Both the position numbers and the translations under genes were made by a program. The notes under the pieces were generated by a model, which was given only the letters and a program-made list of their open reading frames with translations, searched no databases and had not been told where the DNA came from. From Sandaracinaceae bacterium (lineage in GTDB: Bacteria > Myxococcota_A > Polyangia > Polyangiales > JADJQN01): a stretch of DNA of 64,000 nucleotides. Shown in pieces: positions 62,361 to 64,000 of this stretch. The DNA is taken from the NCBI GenBank assembly GCA_016712745.1, contig JADJQN010000003.1, positions 1,426,001 to 1,490,000 of the forward strand. Reading direction: 5' to 3'. Each line of letters opens with the position of its first letter. The first letter of the stretch is position 1.

Positions 62361-62485
62361 AACCGCCATGGCGCCAGTAACGCCAGTGAGTGCGGCCCGT
62401 GAAGAACGATCCTCAACCAGAAAATGTGTGTGAGAACGCGAACAGATCGGGCCTCACTGCTGGCGTTACTGGCGTCATGGCGGTT
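62361..62485. repeat. Long inverted repeat between flippase and moaC genes
   Basis: The arms at 62361-62399 and 62448-62485 are inverted copies. The first 26 bases match with one mismatch (AACCGCCATG[G/A]CGCCAGTA...), and the ends of the arms still share GGCCCG. The 48-base middle is A-rich and not part of a gene. It lies in the gap between two convergent genes and may be a terminator-like hairpin or a small mobile repeat (MITE/REP type). Copies elsewhere in the genome would decide. Confidence 0.65.
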
Positions 62486-62512
62486 AACCCTGCCGTTGGC
62501 CTTTCACGAGCA

Positions 62513-63022
62513 TCAGCGATTGCGGGTGGATTTGACGGCGGGGGTGGTGCGTTTGAAGTTGCTGAGGCCGCCCGTTTTTTCGGTGAGCGCAATGTTCTCG
62601 ATCGTCATGCCGCGGTCGACGGCCTTGACCATGTCGTAGATCGTAAGAGCCGCAACGCTGACCGCAGTGAGCGCTTCCATCTCGACGCCGGTTCGGTCCA
62701 TGGTTTTCACGGTGGCGGTTAGATGGAGCTCGCCCTTCTTGCCGCCCTCACGAATGTCGAGCTCGACGCTCGTAATCGCGATCGGGTGACAAAGTGGGAT
62801 AAGCTCAGACGTGCGCTTCGCAGCTTGAATTCCGGCAATTCGCGCCGCAGCCAGCACGTCGCCTTTTTCGGCTTTGCCCGTCATCACCATGAGGCGGGTG
62901 GTCGGCGCCATCCGCACGACCGCTCGAGCGATGGCGCGACGCTGCGTTGCGGGCTTGTTGCCCACGTCCACCATACGAGCGCTGCCATTGGAATCGAGAT
63001 GAGTAAGGGTCTTCTTGTTCAC
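62513..63022 (-). CDS. moaC: Cyclic pyranopterin monophosphate synthase
   Basis: Makes cPMP from the MoaA product, early in molybdenum cofactor synthesis. The 169-residue protein shows SARMVDVGNKPATQRRAIA, KTSELIPLCHPI-like TSELIPLCHPIAITSVELDI, and GVEMEALTAVSVAALTIYDM, which includes the active-site region. GTG at 63022 gives the normal length; the frame remains open upstream but without a sensible N-terminus. The other pathway enzyme in the window is the fused MoaD-MoaE at 53530. It sits 37 bp after a LuxR gene. Confidence 0.9.
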   Translation of the reverse strand: MNKKTLTHLDSNGSARMVDVGNKPATQRRAIARAVVRMAPTTRLMVMTGKAEKGDVLAAARIAGIQAAKRTSELIPLCHPIAITSVELDIREGGKKGELHLTATVKTMDRTGVEMEALTAVSVAALTIYDMVKAVDRGMTIENIALTEKTGGLSNFKRTTPAVKSTRNR

Positions 63023-63059
63023 GAGAGAGCTGGTAGCGAGTCTCGTTCTTTCGTGCAAG

Positions 63060-63674
63060 TCAGCGGGCGCGCGGCTGAGCTTCGAGCGCCTCGCCGGTAC
63101 CTGCCATGCGCGCCACAAGCTCGACGCGCGAATGCACGCCGAGCTTCGGGTAGATGCGCTTCAGATAGGTATGGACCGTTGCAATTGTGAGTCCGGTCGA
63201 CGCGGCAATCTTCTTCGTCGTCGAGCCGCAAAGCAGAAGCGCAACCACGTCGCGCTCACGCGGGGTGAGCGGCGAACGCGCCAGCATGTTCGCGATCGGT
63301 TCGCGCGCCGAGCCACGTCCTTCTTCGCGTAAACGTTCCGCATAGACTAAATGCGTAGCCGCGATGCGCGATGCCCAGCGGGCGACCCGCACATCTTCTT
63401 TTCCGAAGCGCCGACGATTGCGCGGCGCCGAGAGGTGCACCGTGCCCATCAAACGCTTTCCCGCGCGCAGCGGAATTGAAATGCGCTCGTCGACCTCGAT
63501 GGCGTCCGGCGAAGTCTCGACCGGTTCCTTGCTCGTGTCGGTGGCGAGATCAAGTTCCACCTGACTTGCGTCGATAAGCTTACCGATGCACGCCGTACTT
63601 CGCGCAGCGTAGGTACGCACAGGATCCAAGCGGGTAAGCTCCTCGATTAAATCGAGAAACTGAATCGGCAACAC
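63060..63674 (-). CDS. LuxR-type transcription regulator
   Basis: The 204-residue protein has a GAF/PAS-like N-terminal domain (about 1-120; ERISIPLRAGKRLMGTVHLS) and a C-terminal LuxR helix-turn-helix (LTPRERDVVALLLCGSTTKK, then TIATVHTYLKRIYPKLGVHS). The signal sensed is unknown. No autoinducer synthase is near. It is upstream of moaC on the same strand with a 37 bp gap, and divergent from trxB. Confidence 0.85.
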   Translation of the reverse strand: MLPIQFLDLIEELTRLDPVRTYAARSTACIGKLIDASQVELDLATDTSKEPVETSPDAIEVDERISIPLRAGKRLMGTVHLSAPRNRRRFGKEDVRVARWASRIAATHLVYAERLREEGRGSAREPIANMLARSPLTPRERDVVALLLCGSTTKKIAASTGLTIATVHTYLKRIYPKLGVHSRVELVARMAGTGEALEAQPRAR

Positions 63675-63929
63675 AAACTCCCCCTAACGTCTGAACCTAC
63701 GAATAAGTCAGATGTACTAGACGCGGCTGCCCCCCAGTGAGCGCGCGCGCCAAGTTTCAGTAAGAAAGTTCAACTCGTCGTGAAAGTCAACGCATACCCC
63801 CATTTGGAGTCAGAAGAATTCAAGCGTAGGCGCCGCAACGAAAACGACGCAAGAACCCATCTTCGAAGGGCAATTCGCCCGGTTGCACCGAGCAGCGTGG
63901 TTGCGTAGGTTCAGCGACCACGGAGAGTC

Positions 63930-64000
63930 ATGCACAAAGTCATCATCATCGGTTCAGGACCTGCGGGACACACCGCAGCGATCTATGCAGCACGCGCAAA
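63930..64000 (+). CDS. trxB: Thioredoxin reductase, N-terminal fragment
   Basis: The first 23 codons of a flavoprotein run off the right edge. MHKVIIIGSGPAGHTAAIYA is the FAD-binding start of the thioredoxin reductase family. A GGAGAG lies just upstream of the ATG. The 255 bp gap to the LuxR gene holds no further readable gene. Other FAD pyridine-nucleotide oxidoreductases start similarly, so the symbol is likely but not certain. Confidence 0.8.
   Translation, partial: MHKVIIIGSGPAGHTAAIYAARA

Overview
The window carries a dense set of chromosomal genes on high-GC DNA. No rRNA, tRNA, CRISPR array, insertion sequence or prophage is visible. The gene content points to a member of the Myxococcota (old Deltaproteobacteria). 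There are many lipoproteins with Asp/Gly/Ala-rich linkers right after the lipid-bearing cysteine. Two tandem Cys-rich lipoproteins carry 'CGDG...E.CDDGN...DGC' repeats and MopE-type 'DCDD...PGA.E.C...D.NCDG' repeats. There are also PEGA/TPR envelope proteins, a Ser/Thr kinase with a zinc-ribbon head, PilZ proteins and a DUF2378-like protein. The exact genus cannot be read from the sequence.

Layout. 1-8.6 kb: nadB (cut by the left edge), a lytic transglycosylase, two secreted proteins, a GT-C-like membrane enzyme, an Mrp/ApbC Fe-S carrier, two SPFH proteins and a PilZ protein. 8.8-16 kb: rarA, a DUF2378-like protein, an SRPBCC protein, a sensor-less histidine kinase, a lipoprotein with a FAM20/HipA/PI4K-like kinase core, an acyl-CoA dehydrogenase, and a cytochrome c maturation pair (ccmC, ccmD-like) followed by an unlisted 42-residue membrane protein. 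15.7-21.8 kb: an Rsm22-like methyltransferase, a Cys-rich zinc-binding candidate, a single-domain ArsA-type ATPase, a DUF3592 membrane protein, and envelope proteins. 21.9-29.8 kb: gcvPB without the other glycine-cleavage genes, DUF1428 and VOC proteins, an ECF sigma factor that has lost its sigma-4 region, tcdA, a GNAT protein, and a frameshifted cystathionine synthase/lyase.

29.8-39.2 kb holds the most distinctive block. The conserved stress trio prkA-yeaH(DUF444)-spoVR is present on one strand, but three envelope genes (a TPR/PEGA protein and the two Cys-rich lipoproteins) sit between prkA and yeaH with short gaps, so the six genes read as one predicted operon. 39.2-49.3 kb: phoH2, a DUF1704 metalloprotease whose 3' end overlaps coaD on the other strand, rsmD, a second PEGA protein, the zinc-ribbon Ser/Thr kinase, gloB, a CPBP protease and a DnaQ-like exonuclease. 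49.5-64 kb: gluQ, glpA-glpB without glpC, a fused MoaD-MoaE, a canonical PilZ protein, a run of lipoproteins (including a Bacteroidota-like propeller and a metzincin), a K+ channel, a Wzx-like flippase, a large inverted repeat, moaC, a LuxR regulator and the first codons of trxB.

Gene packing is tight. Co-directional genes often overlap by 4 bp, and convergent genes nearly touch or overlap. No single complete novel defence or metabolic system was found. The best leads are the remodelled prkA operon, the sigma factor without region 4, the secreted kinase-like lipoprotein, the shared C-terminal signature of the two PEGA proteins, and two small proteins found only by reading gaps.
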